Source of the DNA: Trichosphaerium sp. ATCC 40318
Lineage: Eukaryota > Discosea > Flabellinia > Trichosidae
Length of the DNA stretch: 64,000 nucleotides
NCBI GenBank assembly: GCA_038496445.1
Contig: JALMLS010000418.1
Span: 62,001 to 126,000, forward strand
Direction of reading: 5' to 3'
Shown here: positions 20,944 to 36,026 of the stretch, piece by piece
Layout: each line of letters opens with the position of its first letter
How positions within the stretch are numbered: position 1 is the first letter of the stretch
Translations under genes and position numbers: made by a program
The notes under the pieces: model-generated
What the model saw: only the letters and a program-made list of their open reading frames with translations
Databases searched by the model: none
What the model was told of the DNA's origin: nothing

Positions 20944-23900
20944 ATGTCAACGCGTTATATAAAGCCATCGCCAGACGCGGAATATGGCGCCAACTACGGC
21001 TCTGCAAGACAGCTAGACAGCGCCCAGAGTATCTTTACGAGCTCTATGGTCAATTACACACCTAATCACCCACTCGTTGATGTGGTTACGAATAACGATT
21101 GTCTTTTGATGGCACTAGAGAACTCCCACATTATACGTATACAGGATCTAAACGACCCTGAAAATCTAGAAGGCAAATACACGAACTATGTCAAATTAAA
21201 CATAACAATGCGTAGATATCGAGATAAGCCGCAAGAAAAACCTCATTGCAAAACTTTTCCTCGACCCAACTGGTAACCACTTGATTATCTCCATGAAGAA
21301 TGAAGAACACTATTACTTACACTCAGCGTGGTTAAAACCAAAACCATTATCAAAATTCAAGGTACAAAAACGTTTAGACATTTCCAACGATGAATATTCT
21401 CCTTTTAACGCTTAAAACTAGCGTAGTACGCTAAAATAACGCTTAATTTTAAACGTTTTAATCTTCTCTAACGCTAAATGCAGAATATAATCATTACAGC
21501 TATTGCTTGGAATAAAAACGACCCTGATCCAATGTCAACGCAACAAATACTTCTTGGTGACAACAAAGGACAGATATGGGAGACTGTCATTGATGCCAAA
21601 GAAGCTGTTTTTGCTCAAAGTCAACAACGCTATGTAAAAATGGTAAGACCATAAGTACTGTGCTTCATGGTTTTTACAATTCTTTAGCTTCATACGATGC
21701 ATCAAAGTACACCAGTTACTGGGTTATTCACGGATTCATTCCCAAATGACGCTTCAAGAAAGATAATACTTGTTACTACACCTGAGAGGATTTATCAATT
21801 TATTGGTCGTAGAGATGATAGTTACGAAGCTATTTTCTCTTCTGCAGATGATAATGTGAAATTTCAAGAGGTAAGTCAGCGACGGTTTGGTTTTTTTTTC
21901 TTTTTTCAGTAAGTGTTCAGTGAAACTAACAAGTACGAAGTTATCTGGCGCTCAATCTTGTTCAGAACTACACTACTACGCAAAGCCATATGGTATACAT
22001 ATAGAGATGTTTTTACCGCTTTCATACCAACGTTACTTTAGGAAGTGACTCCGGGATGAAATTGTCAACTGCTGATCAGTTTGCTTGGTTGACAGGTTTG
22101 GGGGTTTTTCATGGTGCACTCTTTGAGGCAGTAAATAGAAACTCTGTACGATTTTATAGAAATACAGATGTTAATGTCAAGTACTATTTGAGATCATTTC
22201 GCTGACTAGGTCTTAGGTATGGTCAGATACAAGTATGTTGTCATGGGATAGTGTTAAACAAAAATTAAACAAAAACAAAAATGAAGTTGTCCGTGCTATT
22301 GCTTTAACAGGCTATCACTTTGTTGTCGTTTATAGTGGTAGTTTTCAAGCTGTATCATCTATTACTCATGAGGTACCAGAAGTACTTCCCGCTGTTGCTA
22401 TGGCTGACTTAACAAAAAGGTTGTTTGGAATCACGAACCAGGTGAACTAAAACAACCTCTTTTGGGTATCACAAGAGATATGACTACAAACTCAATTTTT
22501 GCTTATTCTTCAGACTTTGTATTTGAGATCCATGTAAGCGACGAAAAGAAAGATGGTATGCCCTACATTATGAATTAAGCAGTCATTATTCTCGCTGTCA
22601 TGTTAATCTTTACCTTACAATGTTTTTTAGCGTGGAAGATGTACATGAGGAAAAAGAATTTCAAAAAAGCGATAGAGCATTGCTCTGTACGATATTAATT
22701 TATTGACACTTCTTTGATTGTTTAATGTGTTGCTAAATATGTTCAATAGACACCTCAACAAAAGAATCAAGTATTCATTTCTCAGGCTGATCATTTCTTT
22801 GCTAATAAGGATTACATCAGAGCAGCTGAATTCTATGCTAATACTGATAAATCCTTTGAAGAGATTGCATTGAGTTTCATCCATGCAAATGAGTCTACAG
22901 CATTACGTAGATACCTAAATGAGAAATTAGGATCTCTGCCTTCTAAAGCAAGGGATAAGAATCAAGAACATGCCATGCAACGTACTATAATATGCTCATG
23001 GTTAACAGAGATATATCTAAACAAATTAAATGAACTTGATGAAGAAGGATCAAAAGTACACTTACCAGAGAAGAAAGGTGTCACAAGTGAATTTGTCACT
23101 TTCCTAAAAACTTACACAGTACGCAAAAACAAAAATCCAAAAAAAAAACTTTTAGAATGAAAAACTTTTCAAATGTTTCCGATTGTGGCGTTAATTGTAC
23201 AAAGTGTGATTTGGATCCTGCTACTACATTTAATCTTATTGGCAGTCATGGCCGCATTGATGCTCTTTTAGCTTACGCTGAGTTAATTGGAGACTGGGAT
23301 AAAGTGCTAAGGTACAAAACGAACAAAAAAAATTGGAAATCTGAAATCTCTTTTTTTGTGGTTCTTTTCTCATCTCTGGCAAAGCTTTCATTTACAGAAT
23401 GAAGATTATACAAGAGCCTTAAAGGTTCTAAAGGAATTAAAAGAGCCTGGACAACAGGCACGTTTTTTCATTTCAAAAAACCGAAAAAATCACGTTAACT
23501 AACAGTTACCCGATAGGAACTATTTTACAAATACACACCATTAATCATACAGCATAAACCTCAAGAAACAGTTCAAGTAATTACCCAATTAACAAAAATT
23601 GGAGACCAGATGTTCCTAGAGCCTCTTAAATTACTACCAGCTCTAATGCGATACCGAGTACGGTCCAGCAGTAACTTCTAGCAGTTGAATCTGCAAAATA
23701 CAAAAAAAATTTTCAACGTCGTTGAGGTTTTAAATTAATTACGTGGTTAGAGGTCATCCTCAGTTGAAGAAAATCAGACATTGAAGTACCTACGGTACTG
23801 TGTGAACAAACTAAACGTAAAGGTAAGTTCGGTTTACGTTCACAAGAAAAAAAAACGCTAAAATCTCTCCTCGTGTAGGAACCAGCCGTACATAACTATC

Positions 23901-25107
23901 TTTTATCTCTATACGCAGCAGAACGCGATGAAGGCGCACTAGTAAATTTTTTAAGTACGTTTCACACGTCACGAAAAAATGGCTTCCTGAGCGTCAAAAC
24001 TCGCTGTGTAGCCTTTCCTTTGGCTCATATTTCTTGTAGAGCAAGAACCACAATCATACGATCTCAAGTACGCCTTGGATCTATGCAAGAAACTCGGCCA
24101 CAATCGCGCTTGTATCACTATTTACAGTAAAATGGGCTTATACGAAGAAGCAGTTGACCTTGCTTTACAACCACTTTATCAAGGAAAGGCTGATATTGCA
24201 GCAGCTAAGATACACGCTGATGCACCTGGTAGTAACAAAGATTTGAGAAAAAAACTATGGTGAGTTTGGCACACGCGTACTTCCGCTGTGAGATCTTTAT
24301 TCTTACCCTTCTCAAGGCTTCGTATTGCTCGACATGTTGTAGAACAGCAGAAAGATATTAAAAAGGCTATGGACTTCTTATCAACAGGGGATTTGCTAAA
24401 AATCGAAGACATCCTTCCTTTCTTCCCAGATTTTGTTTTAATTGATGACTTTAAAGATCAGATATGTAAATCCCTTGAGGATTACAACAAGTTTATTTTT
24501 GACTTAAAAACTGAGATGGATGAAGCAACAAATAACGCAAACATGATCAGAATGGAGATTGAGAATCTTAGAAATAAGTAAGACGCAACATCATGAACTC
24601 TATTTTTTTCGGTTGTGAAATCAAAAAATTTTGACACTTTGCTCACTTTTGAAAAAAATTAGGTATGGTTATGTTAGAGGTAATCAGAAGTGCGCCATTT
24701 CAAATGTCCCTATTCTCAATGGACCTTTCTATCTATTCCCATGTGGGCATGCGATTTTATCGTCGTATCTCCGAGATGAAGTTGCACCACATCTAGACGA
24801 AGCACAATCAGAAAAGTTAAAAGAATATGAACAAAAGTTGGTTATTCTACAACGTAGACAAACAGGTAGGTTCCATAAAAACACTATGAACCTTGCATGT
24901 TCACCTCGTTTTTTGTATAACTAATTCTGGTTTATAGTTGGTCATGATGACCCTGAGGGATTAGTGCCTCAAATAGAAGAAGCTAAAAATAATATCGATA
25001 AAATAATAGCTGCAGAGTGTCCTTTATGTGGTCGCATAACAATCAGGTCTATAGATAAACCTTTTGTTACAGAAGACGATACAAGGCTAAGTGATTGGGC
25101 TGTGTAA
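20944..25107 (+). CDS. VPS18: VPS18/Pep3-like HOPS/CORVET subunit with degenerate RING
   Basis: ATG 20944 (MSTRYIKPSPDAEYGANYGS), stop TAA 25105-25107, about 20 exons. The N-terminal beta-propeller reads LFLDPTGNHLIISMKNEE, IITAIAWNK, QILLGDNKGQIWE and STADQFAWLTGLGVFHG, all typical of Pep3/Vps18. The middle is the clathrin-heavy-chain-repeat solenoid (VNCTKCDLDPATTFN, YDLKYALDLCKKLGHNRACI, YSKMGLYEEAVDLAL, LRIARHVVEQQKDIKKAMDF), then a coiled coil and the C-terminal RING region RGNQKCAISNVPILNGPFYL / FPCGHAILSSYL ... AECPLCGR. Several zinc ligands of the usual RING are replaced (see findings). Vps18 is a core subunit of the tethering complexes that drive endosome and vacuole/lysosome fusion. 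The first intron (21173-21215) has a GC donor. Confidence 0.85.
21173..21215 (+). other. GC-AG intron in VPS18
   Basis: Exon AATCTAGAAG ends before GCAAATACACG; a 43-nt intron ends ATGCGTAG, and the next exon continues DIEISRKKNLIAKLFLDPTG in the conserved Vps18 frame. No GT donor in the right phase lies nearby. Confidence 0.65.
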
Positions 25108-25557
25108 TAAAAATCTCTAACACCATAAAATACAACAAACCAAAAACTGCATAGTCCGCTGATGGCTAATTTTATCTTCACTTCATAAATTCCCTTTTTT
25201 TTTGCTTAATTTCGGACTTAGAAAAGTGATTCTGGCTTTTTCTACCCTTTCTGTATAATAAAAGGATCTGTGCCTATCCATTGTGGGCATTACAAGCAAG
25301 AATTTGACGTTTTGAATTCACAAACCAAAAAAAAAAAGCAACTTGTCAAAAATCACTTATTTGTTACCGCGGGAGTACTTCGCGCGTTAATACAATGTGC
25401 TTGTATTTTCGGTTTCCTATTATTCTTCGAAATGGTGGAGTAACGAGGACTTGAAATGGATAATTTTGCAACGAGTGCTTATGGGAGAAATTTCACTGGA
25501 ATTCGTAAAGATAAAGCGTTTGTAGTGGATTTGTCACAGCTCTGAGTGGTTATTACC
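25108..25557. other. Intergenic region upstream of the demethylase gene
   Basis: Contains the 3' flank of VPS18 (AATAAAA at about 25106) and the promoter side of the demethylase gene. No supported gene. Confidence 0.4.
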
Positions 25558-29013
<3,456 letters not shown>

Positions 29014-31061
29014 GCAAGCCAAGATTTTTTCAAAACGGAACAAGTGAAGATTAATTTTTTTTGACCAAAAAACCAAAAAAAAAAGCCAAAAGCAAAGATC
29101 ATTTGCAAAAGTGCCGGAAGAGCCAATATTGGAGCGAAGTGTTGGAGTGCATTGCACGTTGCAGCTCGGGGTAGTGGCTATAGTCTTTTAAAGACTTAAA
29201 GCCGAGACTGGTGGCGCTTTGTTACTTCGCAAGCAAATGGCGAAAAAAAATACCGGAACAGAAAAACAAAGAAATTTTTTTTTTCTTTTTTTTGGCCCTC
29301 CAAGAAGCAAGCCCTTTAAAAAACATACTTTAAACGTGTTGGATGTAATTTAAACAACTAATTTATATAAATTGCAGTCTTGTGGTTTCCAATATTGTCG
29401 CATGGTGGTTCTCTCAGTTTTTCTTGTTTTTTTGCGTTTTTTAGTTTAAAACAGTTAACTGATTAGGCTTGCTTAAAGCCGTATTGTTGCAAGGGCTCGA
29501 GATATTACACTATTTTGTGCAGTGAACGACCTGACTTGGAAGCGTCTGCAGTGAATTGTGTTGTATCTATTATTAGTGTTTAACTCGATTCTTGCTACGA
29601 ACGCAGTAATAAATCGAGAAATTTATTCTCTTGACTTGTAAGGGAAGTTCATACTAGGTTTCCACTTCTAACTATCTTCCGGAAACAATTGTTCCATTTT
29701 TAGAACATACAGGAGTTGTCTGTAGTGCGTCATTGTTTGCGAACTTAGTTCTACTCTTTTTGTCTTTTCTAAACACGTGATAATGTACGTAGTGTTGTAT
29801 TTTTTAATGATACAACGCTGCAATTTCATTAGTCAGTTCCATCAGGTTTATAACCAGGGACGTACTATTTACAGTTGTTACTGAACAAGAGCACTGGGCA
29901 TTTTCTCATTCTGTGGATTCCTTCTAGCACTTCACCTACAAATATGCCAACTGGTATCAACCAACAGCTGTCCTTATATTTCAGGGTAGCGTTATGACTT
30001 TTCAAGGTGGTGTAGTACGTACTTTTCGTTCTGTTGGTGGTACGAGGCGCTTTTTCGCTGTAGGCTAGCTTGGATCTTGCTATTTCAGGATCCAACACTT
30101 AATTGGTGAGGCTGTGGTTTTTGGACTGGGTAACGGTACAACTATGGGAAGTGTCACGCAAAAAACTTGCAGAAACAACAAAACATCAAGCTGTAACTAT
30201 TGTCACCGTTAACGTGGAGACAGGAAGTGAAGCTTTGTTTATCTCCTATGTTAAAACTAAAGTTGTATTTCTACTCATCCTAGGTTCTTCTACAAGCGCT
30301 TTCATGGCGTACAAGACTTTGTAGCAGTACAGACTACCATACAAACAATTACGACCAGAGCAATGGTTCAAGCATCTGTGTGTTTTGTTGTTTTTGTTTT
30401 GCTATCATTTAGTCTAACTAGAGCGTATAGGAAGTCAGTGCTGCTAACTTGAGACTTCTGTTTTTGGTCAATCAAGAACTGCCAATACATCAGTGGGACA
30501 TAGTGTTTCTATTCACGCTATTTTTGTTGTATTTGTGACGCTGTACGGCTTTGTGGTATTGTAAAGATACAAAGCAGAGTGACAACCAAAGAAAAACAGT
30601 TGCTTTTATTTATTGGTTTTCGGCCTTCCGTCTCCATAAACCACGTCATCAGAACCTAAAAAAGAAGGGAAACGGGCTTGTAAGCAGCATTGATATGCCT
30701 TTGAATAGTAAACGAGAAACGTTAGTTCAAGAAGTGGAGGACTTTTTATGTCCAACTTTTCGGGAGTTTTTGGATTTTGCCCTTACTGACTGTTCCCCAA
30801 AAGCATCACAAAAATGATGTATTGTTGTAGCAATGTTCATACACTTTTCTCGTGAAAATCCAATTTGGAAACGATCGTGCACAATAGTGGAGTAAACCCG
30901 ACGTGAAGTATGGTTGTTTCTTTGAAACCGAAACTGCTTGTTCTAAAAGCCACCAGTATGCGTTGCAATCAGTTTATAGCACATCCTTACGAATTATTTA
31001 AGTCACGATCAACTTAATCGATATGACATATTTAAGATCATAAACAAAGAATCATTCCAAC
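29014..31061. other. 2 kb region without a secure gene
   Basis: Longest stretch without a confident gene. It begins with the A/T-rich 3' flank of the demethylase. Around 29900-30560 plus-strand fragments look protein-like (listed separately). At 30551-30817 an open frame ends VQEVEDFLCPTFREFLDFAL. None could be assembled into a domain-bearing model. No tRNA or other RNA gene recognised. Confidence 0.4.
29900..30555 (+). CDS. Possible small secreted or membrane protein gene, unresolved
   Basis: Candidate exon pieces: IPSSTSPTNMPTGINQQLSL (near 29918), MTFQGGVVRTFRSVGGTRRF (near 29995), LIGEAVVFGLGNGTTMGS (near 30095), a signal-peptide-like MVQASVCFVVFVLLSFSLTR at 30363, and a hydrophobic C-terminal segment SIHAIFVVFVTLYGFVVL ending TAA near 30555. 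Phases do not join cleanly by eye, so this could be one or two small genes or remnants. Confidence 0.2.
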
Positions 31062-32222
31062 ATGAACACCTCCTCTCTTGTTCTTCTCTTAATCTGCGCT
31101 GGTACTTGCACATTGTCCGCTTACGCACCTGGCGTACAAGAATGTTTGACTTCTCTAGGCGCTTATCCAACAGGTACGACATTAAACACTTTCTTGAGAT
31201 TGTACTAAAAATGCTCCACTGTTGTCCACGTTTTCCTTTTCTGAAAAAGACTTACCCTTTTTGTAGGTGTCGCCAACGATTTCTCATTACTACCTTCCGG
31301 TCTTTCTTCTAGAGATTCTCATTGGGGTATTTGTGGTAGTCCACATCCTGGATTCAACAACTGTTGGGACGACAATGTAGCTCCAAACCAATGTTGCAAT
31401 GCACGAGTATTGAACGACAACAGCTGGGTTAACCCAGCCAGTTTCCCAGTTCCAGTGCGTTTTCTTAAGCAAACCATAGAATCAACCAACTAATTATCTT
31501 TTTAAAGGCAGGATGGGTTAGCGCTCCAAGTAACAATTACCTAACATTCACGAACTTTGAATACAAGGTTGAACTTACAGCTCCAGAGTGCGAAGGCGCT
31601 TCAGTTACAGCAAAATGTTGGGCTGACAACTACATCGCCACAGCTACTTTGAACGGTCAGCTCATCAATCTGCCTTGTGCATACCACTCAACTGGATTTA
31701 ACGCTGCAGCAAGTTTCACCTTGAACTTGGCACCAGGCGTAAACACGCTTGTTATTGACTTGAGAAACACAAAGCTTGTCAATGGCTTTATGCTCGCTTA
31801 CACCAACTGCTCCACATGCGAACCAGAACCTTGTCGCAAACCTCTCATTGGTACTGGTAGCGCTGTAAACTGTAGAAATGCTCCTGGCACAGAAGATCCT
31901 CTCCAGAACGCCAAAGACGACTGTGCTGCGTATGGGGCTTTTTTTTCACGTGTTTTGTTTTGTATTGTGCTCATTTTTTCTTTGTAGTCAATGTGTAGCT
32001 TTGGGATTTCCTATTGTTGCTGACTATGGTGGCTGTCATATCACATCAGTTACCGAGATGGACCTTGGTTGCTGCGATAGTGGTATCATTACGAAAACTA
32101 CTGCAGAATGCTCTTGTTGTTGCGATTGTGATCCAACTACATCTGCCCCTGGTTCAGTTACCAAAGCTCCAGTTTCTTCTGAAAGACAAACCGACGAAGA
32201 AACACAATTTAGAAGAAACTAA
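31062..32222 (+). CDS. Secreted Cys-rich protein with beta-sandwich domain and Ser/Thr tail
   Basis: Four exons. ATG 31062 opens a signal peptide (MNTSSLVLLLICAGTCTLSA); introns lie near 31171-31266, 31457-31507 and 31928-31987; stop TAA 32220-32222. A Cys-rich N-terminal part (DSHWGICGSPHPGFNNCWDD) is followed by a jelly-roll-like domain: AKCWADNYIATATLNGQLIN, then SFTLNLAPGVNTLVIDLRN, then NGFMLAYTNCSTC. This WADN...LNG...GxNTL...N pattern is seen in galactose-binding-like beta-sandwiches of extracellular proteins. A second Cys-rich block (CDSGIITKTTAECSCCCDCD) and a Thr/Ser/Pro tail end the protein. Probably extracellular or cell-wall-associated; ligand unknown. Confidence 0.75.
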
Positions 32223-32459
32223 GATACTCACGTTGTGAAAATAAAGAACCACTTTTCATCTGTTTTGTCCTATTTATAAAAGCGGTCAATACTCCATGAT
32301 TTAGAATTTGCACTAGAGCTGACTTCGTTAAACTGTAGAGTTCTGCTTACCTATCCTCATAAACAACTAAGTTTTATTTCACTTAACTATATATCAGCTT
32401 CAGACGGCGATTTACAAACGAAACAATAAGCAACACGTCAAACTTTTTTTAGTTTTATT

Positions 32460-33843
32460 TTATTTTGCCTTCGCTTTACCATTTTCGTATGTTTGTCGGT
32501 ACTCTAATATACCACTCTTAGACCAATCTGTAAACTCACCATGCTTTTTACCATTACGATATTTTCCAGTGACTTTCTTCTTTCCATTGTTATGATACAA
32601 TACGTACTTTCCGTTTAATACATTTTCCTTGAATTCTTTGCATTCTTGTAATTTTCCGTTTTGATACCATTTTTTGTACTCGCCTTGCTTCTTTCCTTTA
32701 GCATAAATACCACTCTCCTTTATTTTACCGTTATAATGGTACGATGTGTACGACCCATCGAATTCACCTTGACTATACGTACAAACTAACTCCAAACGGC
32801 CATTGTTATTCCATTGTTTGGATTCTCCGTCTCTCTTTCCTTTTTTGTACATACAGCTGTACATTACGAACCCATCGAAATGCCACACTTCGTGAATACC
32901 TTCTCTTTCTCCTTTAACATATTGAGATACTTCTTGAATACTTCCATCATCATCATAAGTCATATGTTTACCAGAAATCTTTCCGTCTTTATAAAAATAC
33001 TTTGCTCGGAGTTTACCATTTGGGTAAAACTCGTTCACTTCTCCGTTTTCTTTTCCATTTTCGTACATCACCTTACGTTGTATAGCACCTCCTTCAAAAT
33101 ACGTACACCATAATCCATCTCTTAACCCATCTTTATAGCAACCATCAACGCTTTTATCGCCGTTCTCGTAAAACTCTTTGTACTTTCCTTTCTCGATTTG
33201 GACGAAAACATTACCACTCTTAAAATACTTTGTGTGACGCTCTATCGTGCTAAAAGTCCCGTTTTCGTGTGTACCTTCTTCTTTCAACGTACCATCAGGG
33301 TACCAAGCCTTCATAGGGCCGTCAAGAACATTATCCTTGAAATTACAAACCGAAACTAAAGTTCCATCTTTCGCCCACAAACGAGCTTCTCCGTTACGCT
33401 CACTGCGCTCGTATGTACACTGATACTTCTTCTGTCCATTACGGTACCATAACTCGCTACTCTCCTTCTCTCCGTTCTTGTAGCATCTTCTTTTCATCAA
33501 GATCCTGTTGTTACTGTCTACTACCCGCCAAACGTTTTGTTCACCTTCTTTACAGCCATTCTCGAAGTTACAAGAAGTGAAGTAACTGTTTTCACCCCAT
33601 CTCTTCCATTTCCCATTTTTCTCAAAGGAATCGTCAAAACGTGAAGTGAACGCAGCGTGTTTGTTAAGTAGAGGCCATTGTATGAACGTTTCCGTTGTTT
33701 GTTCAAAAATTAAGTGCATGATTTCTGGCGGCAGATCCAATAGCCTAAAAACGCGTTATATAACATTAATACGCGTAACAGATTAAGTACCGTGTTGGCA
33801 CTCTTGGTGTTTGTTCATCTTTATCAATCGGTTCGCTAGGCAT
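32460..33843 (-). CDS. F-box protein with MORN-variant (YwqK-like) repeats
   Basis: One long frame of about 426 codons plus a short 5' exon. ATG at 33841-33843 gives MPSEPIDKDEQTPRVPTR, spliced (intron 33743-33788, GTACTT...TTTTTAG) to LLDLPPEIMHLIFEQTTETF, an F-box. Another in-frame ATG lies 36 nt upstream. About 15 repeats of about 23 residues follow, each with YxNGxxxxxxxYxxGxxxGxxxxW (for example KYFYKDGKISGKHMTYDDDG). Stop TAA 32460-32462. An F-box followed by MORN_2-type repeats is typical of families expanded in marseillevirus-like giant viruses and their protist hosts. Expected role: an SCF adaptor with a repeat surface for a partner. The intron argues for a resident host gene. Confidence 0.85.
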
Positions 33844-34639
33844 TTCAATAAACTCCAGGCACGTAATAGAGTGCATAGAAAGAACTGTTGTAACTTCCAC
33901 TGGAATTTAACAGTTTTGATGACTAAACGACGTACACTTCGGGTACTTGCTCCCAGGAGAACCCAAACGCGGCAGAAACCCATTTCCAGCTCCAAGTAAT
34001 TGTAGACAACATTTAGCACTCTAAGAGTTCTATTCAGCAAACGCTATTCAAGTACTTGGTGTCAGCAATGCGCTTTATCACAAAAATGTGACGTAATTTT
34101 CGCTTAAGCCAAACACGTTTTTTTTTGTGACGAGCGTGGCTCTTTTAGTTTTTACTTTTTTCGTTGCAGAAGATCCTAAATTAAACTGAGAGTTAAGGAC
34201 AATAAGTAGGTTAACACGTGTAGACAAGTAACAGAGCAAAAGGGTAAAAAGATGTGAATTAAAAAAGTTGAAAAAATTAATGTTAGCGTTTATTGCTGAG
34301 ATACACCATGAAGACGGAATCAAATAGTACATGTGTATGAGATGTGCTACTAATACAATCTGCTAAGCTCTTTCGTCCACGTTGGAGAAGAACGTAATCG
34401 CCTCCATTAGATACTTACTGTTTAGTATTTGTATTGATACAATTGTTATATTACTACACGAGGTGACATCTTTGAGTGTTGTATTTTAGTTCATACACCT
34501 TTATTTTTGTTTTTTAACCTCGAATAAAACGTACAGCTATGAAGGATTGAAACGTACTTGGATATATAGGTGTTCATATGAAATCGAAAACAACTTAGTC
34601 AAATATTTTGCTGTGCATTTAAAAAAAAGGTTTATTGAT

Positions 34640-35203
34640 TCACACTGCTTCCAAGTACTCCTTAACGGTTACATCATGAGGACCTTTACCATAGTAGTCA
34701 ATCATCCATATCGAAGTTAAGTCCATTGTCCAAAACTCAAAGTCTTTACTTTTAGGCCACCTATCTGCTAATGGGTGCTTGTAGAAAAATGTCTTTGCAG
34801 CTTTTTCTCGATTTTCTTCTTTCACTTCTCTACATTTTCCGAATAATGTAATGCGTGCGCACGTGGGATTTTGTGTGTCAAAACCTTCACAATGTTTGCC
34901 CTCATCTATTTGCCATAAAGTAACGCTCAAGCTACAGTTAGGGTTCGCCTTCCACTCGTTAATAGAAGGGTCAAATGTTGTGAGTAAGAAAATTGGTATC
35001 CCTGTAGAACTTGTAGCGTCGCCGTCAGAGTACGAAAAAACGTTTCCTCGTGCGCGGTTATCAGGTGTAATGGAAGCAGCTGTACCCCAAGTGCCTTCTG
35101 AAATGAGGTACCTCGAGAATTTAGCGTAATCTTCCCAAGGTGGTGGATCAGAAGAAGCTACAATGGAAATAAATAGAGCAAGTACTAAGAGCTGCTTTAA
35201 CAT
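34640..35203 (-). CDS. CREG-like secreted glycoprotein (FMN-binding split-barrel fold)
   Basis: Intronless, 187 codons, ATG 35201-35203. Signal peptide MLKQLLVLALFISIVASS, then the CREG pattern: ARFSRYL-equivalent KFSRYLISEGTWGTAASI, NVFSYSDGDATSSTGIPIFL, NPNCSLSVTLWQID, DTQNPTCARITLFGKC, KHPLADRWPKSKDFEFW and LTSIWMIDYYGKGPHDVTV. Order and spacing match animal CREG1, a secreted, endolysosomal glycoprotein with a split-barrel fold that no longer binds FMN. One Asn-X-Ser site (NCS) is visible. Full length for the family. Confidence 0.88.
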   Translation of the reverse strand: MLKQLLVLALFISIVASSDPPPWEDYAKFSRYLISEGTWGTAASITPDNRARGNVFSYSDGDATSSTGIPIFLLTTFDPSINEWKANPNCSLSVTLWQIDEGKHCEGFDTQNPTCARITLFGKCREVKEENREKAAKTFFYKHPLADRWPKSKDFEFWTMDLTSIWMIDYYGKGPHDVTVKEYLEAV

Positions 35204-36026
35204 GTTGGTGTTTGTTAGTTTTTACTTCGTGTTTGTGATTTATACGGTAAACATAGTTTAAGCCAAGGCTCGTCTGTAGGTGACAGTACTCATAAATAGC
35301 CTTTTTGTCTCGAGACTTTTCTAGTTGGTGTCTTGTATGTTAAGACTTTGGTCAACTTACAAATATGGTCGGAAACAGTCTCATTTTAACAACAGTTGCA
35401 TGTGGAATAGACGTATTACAGTTTCGACGCTAAGGAAGTTAATCTGAATTATTTGTTCAACCAACAATACTATTCGCTATGTAGCTTCGTAAAAACAATA
35501 TGATAGCTTCTTCCCAAAAAAATTACGATCAATTGTGCATTTGTGCTCATTTTACAGAATAACATAGCGCTTTGTGAGAACAACAAAATAGGCAGTAGTG
35601 AACAACACTAACAAGTCTGTTGTAGGCGCACGTGCTCAAAAAACAATTACACGACGCTTGGTTTTTATTATTTTTTTTCATTCTGAAAATCTGTCTCTGA
35701 GCACGTGACCAAACGATTAAAACAAACAAATTAGAATTTATTTTATTTTTTATTAAACCTTGCTGTTCACAAAAAAACCTCTACTTATTCGTTGTACCAT
35801 CTTTCAGCGTAGTTCTAACTTTACAGCTACCAGATGGGAAAATTCTTTATGTATGCAAGAGTATGTACAATATACAACATGTGTAGCAGTAAATAAACTA
35901 CTTCACCACAAGCAAGTAAAAAGTGGGACAAACCCCAAAAAATAAAAAAAACACCGTTACAACTCACTGTAACATTATACTAAGCCACATTAGTGGCACA
36001 GTGGTGCTTTTTTGAATCTTGTTTTT
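35204..36026. other. Intergenic region between CREG-like and RGS genes
   Basis: AT-rich region with two CACGTG sites (near 35628 and 35701) and long T/A runs. Upstream of the CREG-like gene and downstream of the RGS gene. No gene seen. Confidence 0.4.

Noticed and set aside
33783-34040. 85-codon minus-strand frame upstream of the F-box-MORN gene
   Set aside because: Starts and ends without homology and overlaps the 5' exon of the F-box-MORN gene in another frame; treated as a chance frame.
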